19,488 bases of DNA from an uncultured Bacillota bacterium (GTDB lineage Bacteria; Bacillota; Clostridia; Christensenellales; QAND01). The DNA lies in assembly GCA_905208455.1 (NCBI GenBank), contig CAJLPK010000023.1, positions 1-19,488 of the forward strand, written 5' to 3'. This document shows positions 12,038 through 19,488 of the stretch, piece by piece. The translations under genes were made by a program, and so were the position numbers. Each line of letters begins with the position of its first letter. Position 1 is the first letter of the stretch. Under the pieces are notes generated by a model that saw only the letters and a program-made list of their open reading frames with translations, was not told where the DNA came from and ran no database searches.

Positions 12038-14305
12038 TTAGGAAAGCTCCAGATCGTACAGCCTGCCGATCTCCGCTTTCAGATTCGGCCAGCTCCGGCC
12101 TTCCGCCGTCTCCAGGCCGCCTTGGTACAGCTTTTCCCTCAGCGCCTCATCGTTTGCAAGGCGCTCAATGGCCGCCACGGCCGCGTCAATGTCCCCGCAG
12201 GGATACAATAGGCAGTTTTCGCCGTCCCGCAGGTATTCCTGGTTGCCGCCGTTTGGCACCACCACGCTGAACCCGCCCGTCGCCATCATCTCCAGCGGCG
12301 GATAGGAAAAGCTCTCCAAAAAGCTGGATTTGATGAGGATATGGCATTGGTGGTATACCTCCGCCACCTTTTCATACGGGATCTGGTGCAAAAATTTATC
12401 CACCCGATAATGCGCCTTGGGCTTGGCGTTGTAGCTCATGTACCAGATCTCGTATTTTTCAGGGTCCAGCCTGTCCACAATGCGGAAGCTCTCGTCCACG
12501 TTTTTATAATACACGCCGCAGTCCCCCTCAATGAGGATGCGGATCTTACCCTGTGAAAAGTCCCGCTTTTTTGGCGTAAACTGCTTGGTGTCGATGCCAT
12601 TTCTGGCATAGCGCGCCTGCTGCCCGTAATCCTCCGCCAGCCAGCTCTGGCACCATTTGGAGATGGTGACAAACTGCATCGGCACATGCGGGCAGTAGCT
12701 CATGTTGGCGCCCACGCGCAGCGGTACCTTGGGCTCGTAAAAATCCGTCTCAAAATTCTGCACCAGATAATACCTGTCCCCGATGTTGGGATAGGCCTCC
12801 AGCACCGCTTCCGTCACCCACATCGTCGCCACCGCCTTATCCAGCCGGCCAAAGCGCACATTTCTCGCCTGCACCACCGGAAACTCGTGCCCCTCATACT
12901 GGCACCAGCCCTCTGCCGTGCCGTTATCCACCAGCAGCACGTCATAGCCGGCGTCCTGCAGCATCGTGGCATGGCGCAGCGCCACCATGATCCCGCCGCT
13001 GATTTGCAAAGACGGCAGCACAAACGCGATGTTTTGCGTGCGGCGGCTCTTCAAAAACTCTGCCAGGCCCCGCCCTGTATACATCGTCACGCAGTGCTTT
13101 TTGCAATATTCGTACGCCTGGCTGCCGATGCGCCGCCGCAGCGCTTCATCCTCGATGAGCCGGCTCAGCGTCTCTACCCATTGATCCTCGTCCCGGCACA
13201 AAAAACCAGTTTTTTCATTTTCAATCATCGCAGCGAACGCGCCAACGTCGCTCGCCACTGTCGGCACCTTCACCAAGGCCGCCTCCACCCATTTATTTTC
13301 AGATTTCGCCTCGTTGAAGATGCTCTGCTCCAGCGGCGCTAGGTTGATGTCGACGGAGGCGATGAGCTGCGGCAGCTTTTTCCAGTCCACAAACGGACGG
13401 GACACGATGCGGCTGCGGTACGGCTCCATCTCCTTGGGCACATCCAGCTCGCCCACCACATGCAGCTCCAGCGTGGGGTATTTTTCCATCAGCCGGATCA
13501 GCGCCGGCTGGATCAGGATAAAATCGTCGTTGTGCGTCAGGCTCCCGGAAAAATACGCCAGGCTTACGCCGCGCTTTTTGCGCTCGTCCGCCCGCGCGAT
13601 GGCGCGCTTTTGCAGCTTCTTTTTCTTTTTCGGCACCTTGTCCGCTTCCAAGTACGGCAATACATCCCGTTCATACGCCGCGTCCTCGCTCAAAATCAGC
13701 ATGCTTTCGGAGGCCGTGTTGCGGTTAATGAACACCTCCGGCACATACTGCGACAATTCCTCTGCCAGCCGCTCCGTCGTCACGATGGCCCCGTCGCAAA
13801 GCTGCAGCGTGCGGCCCATGCGGCGCACGCCATCGTCATACAACGCGCGCTCCTGCTCGTCCATCGTGGCTAAGTATTTGATGGTGTCGGTGTATTTGGT
13901 ATCCACCACCAGGTCGTCAATGTCAAAAAACACCTTTTTGTTGAGCTGCTTGGCTTTTTCAATAAAAGCGCCGATGGTATCGGTATACGGGCAGCGGAAA
14001 AAAACAAACGTGCGGTAGTGGCGCACTTGGTCCAGCTGCAGCTCCGTATAGAATACCTCATTGGATTCTATCCCATAAGCCAAGAGCTGCTCCCTTTGGT
14101 GCGTCACGCGGTATCTGGGCGGGTGGGGCACGCTTTTGTCGCAGCCGTTGATAAACAGCACATCCATAAACGCCTTATCCTTGCTTTTGTTCCCATGGCC
14201 GCCCAGGCTCGCCCCCACATAGTTTTTCGTCTTCTCCAACAAACGCCCCACGCCTTCCTCCCGCAGCGTGGATACCGTCTTTTTCGCCAATTCCGAAACG
14301 CTCAT
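12038..14305 (-). CDS. Tandem two-domain GT4-type glycosyltransferase
   Basis: A 755-residue cytoplasmic protein with two GT-B glycosyltransferase units in a row. The first (about 45-420) has an N-terminal half with F-F-D-I-D-D-L (126-132), a linker with a lysine run (226-230), and a GT4-like C-terminal half beginning at FSGSLTHNDDF (252-262) with SENKWVEAAL in place of the usual E-x7-E region. The second unit (about 424-755) starts SLQISGGIMVALRHATMLQD and holds E664 and E672 in ESFSYPPLE, a proper E-x7-E motif for nucleotide-sugar binding, followed by PNGGNQEYL. The second unit resembles WsaF-type rhamnosyl-like transferases. It lies 22 bases after the GT2 gene with AGGAGGAG eight bases before the ATG. 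Likely builds a repeat of a surface polysaccharide or glycoprotein glycan; donor and acceptor are unknown. Confidence 0.82.
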   Translation of the reverse strand: MSVSELAKKTVSTLREEGVGRLLEKTKNYVGASLGGHGNKSKDKAFMDVLFINGCDKSVPHPPRYRVTHQREQLLAYGIESNEVFYTELQLDQVRHYRTFVFFRCPYTDTIGAFIEKAKQLNKKVFFDIDDLVVDTKYTDTIKYLATMDEQERALYDDGVRRMGRTLQLCDGAIVTTERLAEELSQYVPEVFINRNTASESMLILSEDAAYERDVLPYLEADKVPKKKKKLQKRAIARADERKKRGVSLAYFSGSLTHNDDFILIQPALIRLMEKYPTLELHVVGELDVPKEMEPYRSRIVSRPFVDWKKLPQLIASVDINLAPLEQSIFNEAKSENKWVEAALVKVPTVASDVGAFAAMIENEKTGFLCRDEDQWVETLSRLIEDEALRRRIGSQAYEYCKKHCVTMYTGRGLAEFLKSRRTQNIAFVLPSLQISGGIMVALRHATMLQDAGYDVLLVDNGTAEGWCQYEGHEFPVVQARNVRFGRLDKAVATMWVTEAVLEAYPNIGDRYYLVQNFETDFYEPKVPLRVGANMSYCPHVPMQFVTISKWCQSWLAEDYGQQARYARNGIDTKQFTPKKRDFSQGKIRILIEGDCGVYYKNVDESFRIVDRLDPEKYEIWYMSYNAKPKAHYRVDKFLHQIPYEKVAEVYHQCHILIKSSFLESFSYPPLEMMATGGFSVVVPNGGNQEYLRDGENCLLYPCGDIDAAVAAIERLANDEALREKLYQGGLETAEGRSWPNLKAEIGRLYDLELS

Positions 14306-14327
14306 GTGTCTACTCCTCCTACGGCGC

Positions 14328-16046
14328 TTACAGCAGCCCCAGTTTTTTTAAGTTCGGATGATAATACGGGTCCCTCTCCTGGATCTCCCGGCCCCAGCGC
14401 TGTGCAAACGCCGCGGAATCCCGCCGGCCTCCCGCCGGCTGCCCCGCCAGCCTGCACTCTGCAAACGGGGTCCATACGTTCCAAAGGCCCTGCGCCCGGC
14501 CCGCCAGGCAGATCTCCTCCGCTTCATAGCCGTCCGCCGCCGCATGAAAGCCGCCCAGCGCCTGCCAGGACTGCTTCTTTATCAACAAGCATGCCCCGTC
14601 CAGCGCCGTCACATTCCTTACATAGCGCAGCATCGCCTCAAACCCCTGCTGGTCGCGGTGGATTCCGCGGCACAGCGGCTTTATCTTATCCTGTGCCTGG
14701 CTGTCCAGCGCTACGCCCGCGCACAGCACACAGTCCTCTTCATCGTAGCATTTTGCCCCCACGGCGCACACATCCGGCCGCTGGCAAAGCATCGCCATTT
14801 CCGTGAGCCAGTCCTCCTGCTCCGGCTCCAGATCCGCGGCAAACAGGCAAAGGTACTTGCCCTCGGCCGCGCGCGCCATCTCATCCAGGCTGTCCGCCAG
14901 CCGCGCCTGCTTTGATACCAGCTTCATCGCCACGCCCTCCGGGCAGTGTGCAGGCGCTGCCTGCTCGTAGCATACCAGCTCCAGCGGCCGCCAGTCCGTG
15001 TGCCGGGCCAGCCTGTCCGCACAGCGCTGCGCCTGCTCGGGCGACGCCGCGTCATAGAGCAGGACCGATACCAGCGCCTTGTCCACCTCGTAGCGGACGC
15101 GGTAGATGGTCTGGTACGGCAAATTGCTGCGCACCTCGCCTTTTTCCCCCGCCCTTTGCAGCTGCTCGGCCACGGCATGGATCGCCGCGTCCACCGCGTA
15201 CTGCTTGGTGCTCAGATCCATCGAAACCGACTGCTCATGCACGCGCCAGTAATACAGCACCTTAGGGATATGCACAATGCAGCGCGCCCGTTCGGTCAGC
15301 CGCAGCACGATGTCATGGTCCTGGCTGCCGTCAAACGCAGGGCGGTACCACGCCCCTGTGCTTTCCAAAAGCGCCCGGCTGTAACAGGTGAAATGGCAGA
15401 TATAGTTATGGCTCCGCAATTCATCCTTGCCAAAGCCCGGCTTAAAATTAAAATCGCTGGCCTTTTCAATATCCCCGTCAAACTTCACCTCATCGGTGTA
15501 GATAAAATCCGCGCCCTTTTCCTCAATGGCGCGCATCACCTCGTACAGCGCGCTTTCATGCAGCATATCGTCATGGTCCAGCAGCCCGAAATACGCGCCG
15601 GATGCCAGCCGGATGCAGGCGTTCGTGTTGTCTGAAATGCCGCCGTTTTCCTCCAAATGCCGGTAGACAATGCGCGGGTCCTTTGCCGCCTCCTCCCGGC
15701 AGATGCGCCCCACATACGCGTGCGCCTCGTCGCTGCCGTCCGCCGCGCACAGCTCCCAGTTCGGGTAGGTCTGCGCCTTGAGAGAGCCTATCAGCGCGCG
15801 CAAAAACGGCTCCGGCGTGTTGTACAGCGGCGTCAAAATGCTGATCTTCACCGGGTTTGCAAACTGCGCGCTTTTCTGGCGCGCCCGCTCCTCGTCAGAG
15901 ATCATGTGCAGATCCGCCATCTGGCGGCAGGCCTGCATGCGCTGTGTCTTCTCGCGCGTCAGCCGCCATGCCGTTTTCGGCCCCTTTGTCACCGCCAGCT
16001 TTACGCCCTTTAGCCCCATGCGCACCGCCTGTTTGAAGTTTGCCAT
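14328..16046 (-). CDS. GT2 family glycosyltransferase with extra C-terminal domain
   Basis: A 572-residue protein, first gene of the glycan operon. After a basic helical start (1-60) comes a GT2 domain (about 66-300): KISILTPLYNT (67-77), ADGSDE (102-107), DHDD (157-160, the metal- and nucleotide-binding D-x-D) and FDGSQDHDIVLRL, with YYWRVHEQSVS closing the domain. Residues about 320-572 repeat the outline of a second GT-A fold: LVSVLLYDA-like strand, AAEGKYLCLFAADLEPE where the D-x-D would be, and ALDGACLLIKKQSWQALGGF as in the acceptor region. The second domain lacks a clean D-x-D (it reads A-A-D-L-E-P) and may be inactive or structural. No membrane spans. Probable role: transfer of a sugar in surface glycan assembly together with the next gene. 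Confidence 0.85.
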   Translation of the reverse strand: MANFKQAVRMGLKGVKLAVTKGPKTAWRLTREKTQRMQACRQMADLHMISDEERARQKSAQFANPVKISILTPLYNTPEPFLRALIGSLKAQTYPNWELCAADGSDEAHAYVGRICREEAAKDPRIVYRHLEENGGISDNTNACIRLASGAYFGLLDHDDMLHESALYEVMRAIEEKGADFIYTDEVKFDGDIEKASDFNFKPGFGKDELRSHNYICHFTCYSRALLESTGAWYRPAFDGSQDHDIVLRLTERARCIVHIPKVLYYWRVHEQSVSMDLSTKQYAVDAAIHAVAEQLQRAGEKGEVRSNLPYQTIYRVRYEVDKALVSVLLYDAASPEQAQRCADRLARHTDWRPLELVCYEQAAPAHCPEGVAMKLVSKQARLADSLDEMARAAEGKYLCLFAADLEPEQEDWLTEMAMLCQRPDVCAVGAKCYDEEDCVLCAGVALDSQAQDKIKPLCRGIHRDQQGFEAMLRYVRNVTALDGACLLIKKQSWQALGGFHAAADGYEAEEICLAGRAQGLWNVWTPFAECRLAGQPAGGRRDSAAFAQRWGREIQERDPYYHPNLKKLGLL

Positions 16047-16075
16047 GCTATTCTCCCTTTATATCATGATAAAAT

Positions 16076-16094
16076 ACGGCCCCTTTCGGGCCGT
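16076..16094 (-). other. Hairpin in the leader of the glycan operon
   Basis: ACGGCCC and GGGCCGT form a seven-pair GC-rich stem with a five-base loop in the leader between promoter (16128-16156) and GT2 start. It could act as a weak attenuator or stabilise the mRNA; the following stretch is only partly T-rich (ATTTTATC on the minus strand). Confidence 0.35.
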
Positions 16095-16127
16095 TCCGGC
16101 ATTTTTTGCATTTTATAGGTATGATAA

Positions 16128-16156
16128 AGTATAGCCGATTCGTCGGCAAAAATCAA
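16128..16156 (-). promoter_or_regulatory. Sigma-A-type promoter of the glycosyltransferase operon
   Basis: On the minus strand TTGATT (16156-16151), a 17-base spacer and TATACT (16133-16128): nine of twelve consensus bases with ideal spacing, about 80 bases before the GT2 start codon. Confidence 0.6.
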
Positions 16157-16180
16157 TGCAAACGGCGTGCCTGTGCCGAT

Positions 16181-16209
16181 GTATGCTTTTGTGCGCTTCG
16201 TCCATACTA
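16181..16209 (+). promoter_or_regulatory. Sigma-G-like promoter of the ferredoxin gene
   Basis: GTATG (16181-16185), 17 bases and CATACTA (16203-16209) fit the sigma-G elements GHATR and CATHHTA, with the spacer one base shorter than the usual 18. The same CATACTAAG string stands before the 8175 gene. The predicted transcript starts just before the ribosome binding site. Confidence 0.4.
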
Positions 16210-16237
16210 AGGGCGAGAAAGGATGTGTATAAAAACC

Positions 16238-16432
16238 ATGAAAGCAACCATTGAACGCAGCGGCTGCATCGGCTGCGGCCTGTGCGCGGAAACCTGCCCG
16301 GCGGTATTCTTCCTCGCGGACGACGGCTTAGCGGACATCAAGCAGGACCCTACGCCGGAATGTCTGGAGGCCTGCGTGGACGCAGAACAGGCCTGCCCCG
16401 TCCACGTCATCCAGGTATCTGCCCAGGCCTGA
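16238..16432 (+). CDS. Single-cluster 4Fe-4S ferredoxin
   Basis: A 64-residue ferredoxin that carries electrons between cytoplasmic redox enzymes in anaerobes. It starts MKATIERSGCIGCGLCAETC; C-x2-C-x2-C supplies three ligands and the distant Cys in A-C-P-V the fourth. The two further cysteines (in E-T-C-P and in C-L-E-A-C region) match the layout of the Thermotoga maritima ferredoxin, in which they form a disulfide. So one 4Fe-4S cluster is expected. I chose the ATG at 16238 because AGAAAGGATGTG (16216-16227) matches the anti-Shine-Dalgarno complement in 11 of 12 places and is well spaced to it; an in-frame ATG at 16223 lies inside that site. The gene stands alone, with a sigma-G-like promoter and a terminator shared with the esterase. 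Confidence 0.9.
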   Translation: MKATIERSGCIGCGLCAETCPAVFFLADDGLADIKQDPTPECLEACVDAEQACPVHVIQVSAQA

Positions 16433-16442
16433 TTGGCGCAAA

Positions 16443-16473
16443 AAAACAGCCCGCCGGCAAGCGGGCTGTTTTT
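16443..16473. terminator. Bidirectional terminator between ferredoxin and esterase
   Basis: AAAACAGCCCGC (16443-16454), a six-base loop and GCGGGCTGTTTT (16461-16472) form a twelve-pair hairpin with A and T runs on the two sides. It lies between the convergent stop codons of ferredoxin (16432) and esterase (16473). Confidence 0.88.
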
Positions 16474-17468
16474 CATTTCAGCGGAATCGCCCTCAGCGCG
16501 TCGTCCAGCGCCAAAAGCTGCGCCTTTGTCAGCTTTTCCGGGTAGTATTCGTTGTATTTTCTCAAATAAAACGTCCGGGCAAAATCCGCATACAGCGGGT
16601 CCTCCAGCTTGGGCATCATCGTCAGCACAGCCTCGCGTACCACCTCATTTTTCCACATGCTGTCCAGCAGCACGTCGATGCTGTATGCCCCCGCCTCCTG
16701 CGCTGTCGGGATGCTGCTTTGCAGGTCAGCCGGGAAGGGATGGAACTGCGCTTCCAGCCACCTGATGCACAGCGGGAACCACGCCGCCACGCTGTCGTCG
16801 ATGTTTTCCCGGTAGCCGGCCGAGCAAAACTGCTTGGCCAGCGCCAGCCCATGCTTGCCCTTTTGGAAAATATGCATTTCAAACGGTATGCCCTTTTCGC
16901 TGAGCGCCTGCCCCATCCGAATCGTGTTTTCCACCGGCACCAACTGATCCTCATACGTAGCGAACAAAAACGCGGGCGGCGTATGCGCGTCTACCTTGTC
17001 GCACAGCCCCGGGATGGGGTAGGGCAGCCCCGCGCCCTGGAGCGGCATGGTCACAGGATACCCTAAAATCATTGCGTTGGGCCGTTCTTTGCCCATCGTG
17101 CCCATCGCGCCGGACAAATGCCCGCCTGCCGAAAACCCGATGGACGCGATCTTGCCGGGGTCGGTGTTCCAGTCCTCCGCCTTTTGGCGGATCAGCGCCA
17201 TGGCCTGGTCCGCATCCTCCAGCGGATGGGGAAATTCGGCATGCTCCATCACCGAATAGTTCAAAATATAGGCGTTGTAGCCCTCCGCCAAAAACGCCAT
17301 CGCCACCGGCTCTGCCTCGCGGTTGGAGCAGCGCATGTACGCCCCGCCGGGCAGCACCAGCACTGCCGGCCGTTTGTCTATGTTTTCATAGTCTGCCGGC
17401 GTATCCAGCAGGTACGCCCTCAGCGTCACGTTTCTTTCTTGGTTGAGCACCACGGTTTCCAGCTTCAT
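16473..17468 (-). CDS. Alpha/beta hydrolase, acetyl-esterase/lipase type, with C-terminal extension
   Basis: A 331-residue cytoplasmic hydrolase. The oxyanion-type loop V-L-P-G-G-A-Y-M (38-45), the nucleophile elbow GFSAGGH (Ser113), Asp174 in ATYEDQLVP and His206 in GKHGLAL make a complete Ser-Asp-His triad, in the arrangement of the BD-FAE/Aes-like esterases that act on acetylated or feruloylated sugars and other short-chain esters. There is no signal peptide, so it would work inside the cell, perhaps removing acetyl groups from imported oligosaccharides. Family members usually end near residue 250; here about 75 further residues (from F-H-P-F-P-A) form a helical extension of unknown role, containing TMMPKLEDPLYADFARTFY. 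The ribosome binding site is weak (GGGG before AAAAACC). No clear promoter was found in 17469-17610. Confidence 0.87.
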   Translation of the reverse strand: MKLETVVLNQERNVTLRAYLLDTPADYENIDKRPAVLVLPGGAYMRCSNREAEPVAMAFLAEGYNAYILNYSVMEHAEFPHPLEDADQAMALIRQKAEDWNTDPGKIASIGFSAGGHLSGAMGTMGKERPNAMILGYPVTMPLQGAGLPYPIPGLCDKVDAHTPPAFLFATYEDQLVPVENTIRMGQALSEKGIPFEMHIFQKGKHGLALAKQFCSAGYRENIDDSVAAWFPLCIRWLEAQFHPFPADLQSSIPTAQEAGAYSIDVLLDSMWKNEVVREAVLTMMPKLEDPLYADFARTFYLRKYNEYYPEKLTKAQLLALDDALRAIPLK

Positions 17469-17610
17469 GGTTTTTCCCCGCTTTCTTCTTTTTGTCCCTT
17501 ACGCACAAAAATGTTCTTTCCTTTAGCGTACCATAAACCACGCTGTTTTCCCAGCCCCCGGCCGAAAAAAACTAGGGGCCGCGGGCCGCTTGCCCGCCGG
17601 CACACCGCAT

Positions 17611-17643
17611 AAAAACAGCCCGGGGAACCCTCGCCCCCGGGCT
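17611..17643 (-). terminator. Terminator of the leuD-leuB operon
   Basis: On the minus strand AGCCCGGGG (17643-17635) and CCCCGGGCT (17625-17617) form a nine-pair stem with a nine-base loop, followed by GTTTTT. It lies 17 bases after the stop codon of the small gene that ends the operon. Confidence 0.85.
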
Positions 17644-17660
17644 ATGCGCCGTCCTTTGCC

Positions 17661-17984
17661 TTAGGAGATGACCGCGCGGATCTTTTCCATCGTCTTTTTC
17701 ACGGACTTTTTCGGGATCGCCCCCACCATGCCGGTCAGGTCGCGTTCCTTGCCGCCTGCGGACCCCACGCCGATTTGCACCCATCCGTACAGCCGCAGCG
17801 TCTGCCCGGCATACTCCGTCTTGATAAAGTGCATCGCCGTTGCAAGGCCGGTGCCCATCTTCCACACCGTTTCCCCGTTATAGTCGATTTCCTTATACTT
17901 ATCCGCCACCAAAACGCCGCGCACCGCCGTTTCCACCGTCTGCTGCTCGCCTGCAAACGGAATCTCCACCATCGTCCTTGCCAT
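17661..17984 (-). CDS. Small conserved protein of unknown function, end of leu operon
   Basis: A 107-residue soluble protein that starts 29 bases after the leuB stop, behind a near-perfect AAAGGAGGT six bases before the ATG. Seen: an N-terminal segment with V-E-I-P-F-A-G, then RGVLVADKYKEIDYNGETVW, KMGTGLATAMHFIKTEY, a strand pair with LRLYGWVQIGVG, and a C-terminal I-P-K-K-S-V-K-K-T-M-E-K-I helix. Similar proteins occur in other Firmicutes without known function; the YKEI-x-x-N-G-E-x-V-W-K pattern looks like a lipid- or ligand-binding half barrel but I would not name it. Position suggests co-transcription with leuB only; it may be under the same control by chance. Confidence 0.8.
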   Translation of the reverse strand: MARTMVEIPFAGEQQTVETAVRGVLVADKYKEIDYNGETVWKMGTGLATAMHFIKTEYAGQTLRLYGWVQIGVGSAGGKERDLTGMVGAIPKKSVKKTMEKIRAVIS

Positions 17985-18013
17985 GAAAATACCTCCTTTG
18001 TTATTGGCCTATT

Positions 18014-19084
18014 TTACAGCGCTTCCGCAATCAAGCCGCCCATCTCTTTACAGCCTACCTGCGTCTTGCCCGGGCTCATGATGTCGCCGGTACGGTAGCC
18101 TGCCGCCAGCACCTTGGATACCGCATGTTCGATTGCCTCGCTCTCTTTGTCCATATCAAACGAGTATTTCAGCATCATCGCCGCCGCCAAAATCGTGCCG
18201 ATGGGGTTGGCCAGGTCCTTGCCCGCAATGTCCGGCGCGCTGCCGTGGATGGGCTCGTACAGGCCGTTTTTCGTTTCTCCCAGGCTGGAGGACGGAATCA
18301 TGCCGATAGAGCCGGTAATCATGCTCGCCTCGTCGCTTAAAATATCGCCGAACATGTTTTCCGTCACGATGACGTCAAACTGCGAAGGATCGCGCACCAG
18401 CTGCATGGCCGCGTTGTCCACCAGCATATCCACCAGCTCCACGTCCGGGTACTCCTCTGCCACGCGATGCACCACGTCGCGCCACAGCCGCGAGGAGGAC
18501 AGCACATTCATTTTATCAATGCTCGTCACCTTTTTCCGCCGCTTTTGCGCCGTTTCAAACGCCGTGCGCGCAATGCGCTCGATTTCATGCTCGCTGTACC
18601 GCATCACATCATAGGCGCTCTTTTCGCCGTTTACTTCCTCTACGCCCTTGTCGCCAAAGTAAATGCCGCCGATGAGCTCGCGCACCACCACCATATCGAT
18701 GCCGCGGCCCACCACCTCACCGCTCAGCGGCGAAGCGCCGGCCAGCTCGGAAAACAGCTTGGCAGGCCGCATGTTGGCATACAGGCCCATCGCCTTGCGG
18801 ATGCCCAAAAGCGCCTTTTCCGGGCGGATGGCCTGGTCCACCTGGTCCCATTTCGGGCCGCCCACCGCACCGAGCAGCACGCTGTCGGCGTTTAAGCAGG
18901 CCTCCAGGCTCTCCTCCGGCAGGGGCTTGCCCACTGCGTCGATGGCGCAGCCGCCCGCCAAAATCTCCGTATAATGAAAGGTATGCCCGTGCTTTTCCGC
19001 GATTTTATCCAATACCCGCATCGCCTGGGCCACAATCTCCGGGCCGATGCCGTCGCCCTTGATGACGGTTATGTTCTTTTCCAT
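18014..19084 (-). CDS. leuB: 3-Isopropylmalate dehydrogenase
   Basis: A 356-residue enzyme of normal length that oxidises and decarboxylates (2R,3S)-3-isopropylmalate to 2-oxoisocaproate with NAD+, the third step of leucine biosynthesis. Family marks: GDGIGPE (10-16) at the start, substrate arginines R96, R106 and R135 (in RELIGG), K191, the metal-binding aspartates D223, D247 and D251 in the signature NMFGDILSDEASMITGSIGM, and the NAD-binding EPIHGSAPDIAGK (277-289). It starts one base after the leuD stop, with GAGGGGC in the end of leuD as ribosome binding site. The residue pattern R-E-L-I-G-G-I-Y-F-G separates it from isocitrate and tartrate dehydrogenases. Confidence 0.97.
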   Translation of the reverse strand: MEKNITVIKGDGIGPEIVAQAMRVLDKIAEKHGHTFHYTEILAGGCAIDAVGKPLPEESLEACLNADSVLLGAVGGPKWDQVDQAIRPEKALLGIRKAMGLYANMRPAKLFSELAGASPLSGEVVGRGIDMVVVRELIGGIYFGDKGVEEVNGEKSAYDVMRYSEHEIERIARTAFETAQKRRKKVTSIDKMNVLSSSRLWRDVVHRVAEEYPDVELVDMLVDNAAMQLVRDPSQFDVIVTENMFGDILSDEASMITGSIGMIPSSSLGETKNGLYEPIHGSAPDIAGKDLANPIGTILAAAMMLKYSFDMDKESEAIEHAVSKVLAAGYRTGDIMSPGKTQVGCKEMGGLIAEAL

Positions 19085-19085
19085 G

Positions 19086-19488
19086 TCACTGCCCCTCTTT
19101 GATGGATTTCAACAGGCCGTTGGCGCCGATGATCTTCTTGATAAATGCCGGGAACGCCTGCGCCTGGTAGGTCTGGTGCTTCGTGACGTTGGTAATCACG
19201 CCGCTGTCAAAATCAATGGATACCTCGTCGCCCGCCTCGATGCCGTCGGACGCGGCCGGGCATTCCAAAATCGGCAGCCCGATGTTGATGGCGTTGCGGT
19301 AAAAGATCCTGGCAAAGGTCTTGGCAATCACGCAGCTGATTCCCGCCTCCTTGATGGCGATGGGCGCATGCTCACGCGAGGAGCCGCAGCCGAAATTCAA
19401 CCCGCCCACGAGGATGTCCCCCGGCTGCACCTTTTTGACAAATTCCTTGTCGATGTCCTCCATGCAGTGGGCGGCCAGTTCCTTGTAG
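19086..19488 (-). CDS. leuD: 3-Isopropylmalate dehydratase small subunit (5' end beyond window)
   Basis: The frame is open through the right edge: before the internal Met at 19463 the bases read Y-K-E-L-A-A-H-C, which matches the region A-A-H-C-M-E-D-I-D usual in LeuD at about residue 35-40. So about 30 N-terminal codons are missing. Family marks: GGLNFGCGSSREHAP, the active-site loop that contacts substrate in the aconitase-type reaction, then AKTFARIFYRNAINIGLPILEC. With the large subunit LeuC (probably just outside the window) it isomerises 2-isopropylmalate to 3-isopropylmalate. Spacing to leuB is one base, so translation is coupled. Confidence 0.96.
   Translation of the reverse strand, partial: YKELAAHCMEDIDKEFVKKVQPGDILVGGLNFGCGSSREHAPIAIKEAGISCVIAKTFARIFYRNAINIGLPILECPAASDGIEAGDEVSIDFDSGVITNVTKHQTYQAQAFPAFIKKIIGANGLLKSIKEGQ

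Noticed and set aside
16223..16237. Earlier ATG for the ferredoxin at 16223
   Set aside because: It lies inside the extended Shine-Dalgarno sequence and would add residues (M-C-I-K-T) not usual at the start of such ferredoxins.
17469..17610. Promoter for the esterase gene
   Set aside because: Only poor -10-like strings (TACGCT) without a -35 at proper distance were found; not strong enough to list.
1..19488. CRISPR arrays, tRNA or rRNA genes, insertion sequences, attachment-site repeats
   Set aside because: No regularly spaced repeats, no tRNA-like cloverleaf or rRNA stretch, and no transposase were seen. Attachment sites cannot be judged because the left end of the cassette is outside the window.

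Overview
The window looks like a piece of chromosome from a high-GC anaerobic member of the Bacillota, probably class Clostridia. Evidence: strong AGGAGG-type ribosome binding sites, tightly overlapping operons, a clostridial-type single-cluster ferredoxin, a siphophage tail module of the Firmicutes gene order, Firmicutes-type LexA operators, and two promoters that fit the forespore sigma-G consensus (suggesting a spore former). Species cannot be named from the sequence.

Positions 1-8100 (all minus strand, read right to left) hold a compact non-contractile phage tail cassette. A small sigma-region-4-like late regulator (8097-7702) ends in its own terminator. After a 260-base control region come a shortened GP20-type scaffold protein, a probable tail terminator, a tail tube protein, a tail assembly chaperone, Gp15, a tape measure protein, the distal tail protein Dit, a ReqiPepy6 Gp37-like baseplate protein, a tail fibre, and the start of a peptidoglycan-binding lysin that runs off the left edge. 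No terminase, portal, protease or major capsid gene lies between regulator and tail genes, where they normally sit. The cassette therefore looks like a headless tail: either a decayed prophage or, more interestingly, an F-type tailocin. Two sites that match the Gram-positive LexA consensus exactly (7652-7663, before the tail operon; 8770-8781, inside a near-perfect sigma-A promoter) suggest SOS control.

Positions 8100-9200 form the right flank of the cassette: a conserved helical-bundle gene on the plus strand behind a sigma-G-like promoter, and a short XRE repressor-like gene. The LexA-controlled minus-strand promoter faces the promoter of the XRE gene, so the intergenic region resembles a lysogeny switch.

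Positions 9200-16160 (minus strand) carry surface-glycan functions in two transcription units: a GT2 glycosyltransferase followed by a tandem GT4 glycosyltransferase (promoter at 16128-16156, terminator at 12002-12031), then a bitopic or two-span membrane protein of unknown function overlapping a DUF2142-type polytopic membrane protein (terminator at 9169-9197).

Positions 16160-19488 are housekeeping: a ferredoxin on the plus strand, a convergent alpha/beta-hydrolase esterase, and on the minus strand the end of a leucine biosynthesis operon (leuD, cut by the right edge, then leuB and a small conserved protein) with a terminator at 17611-17643.
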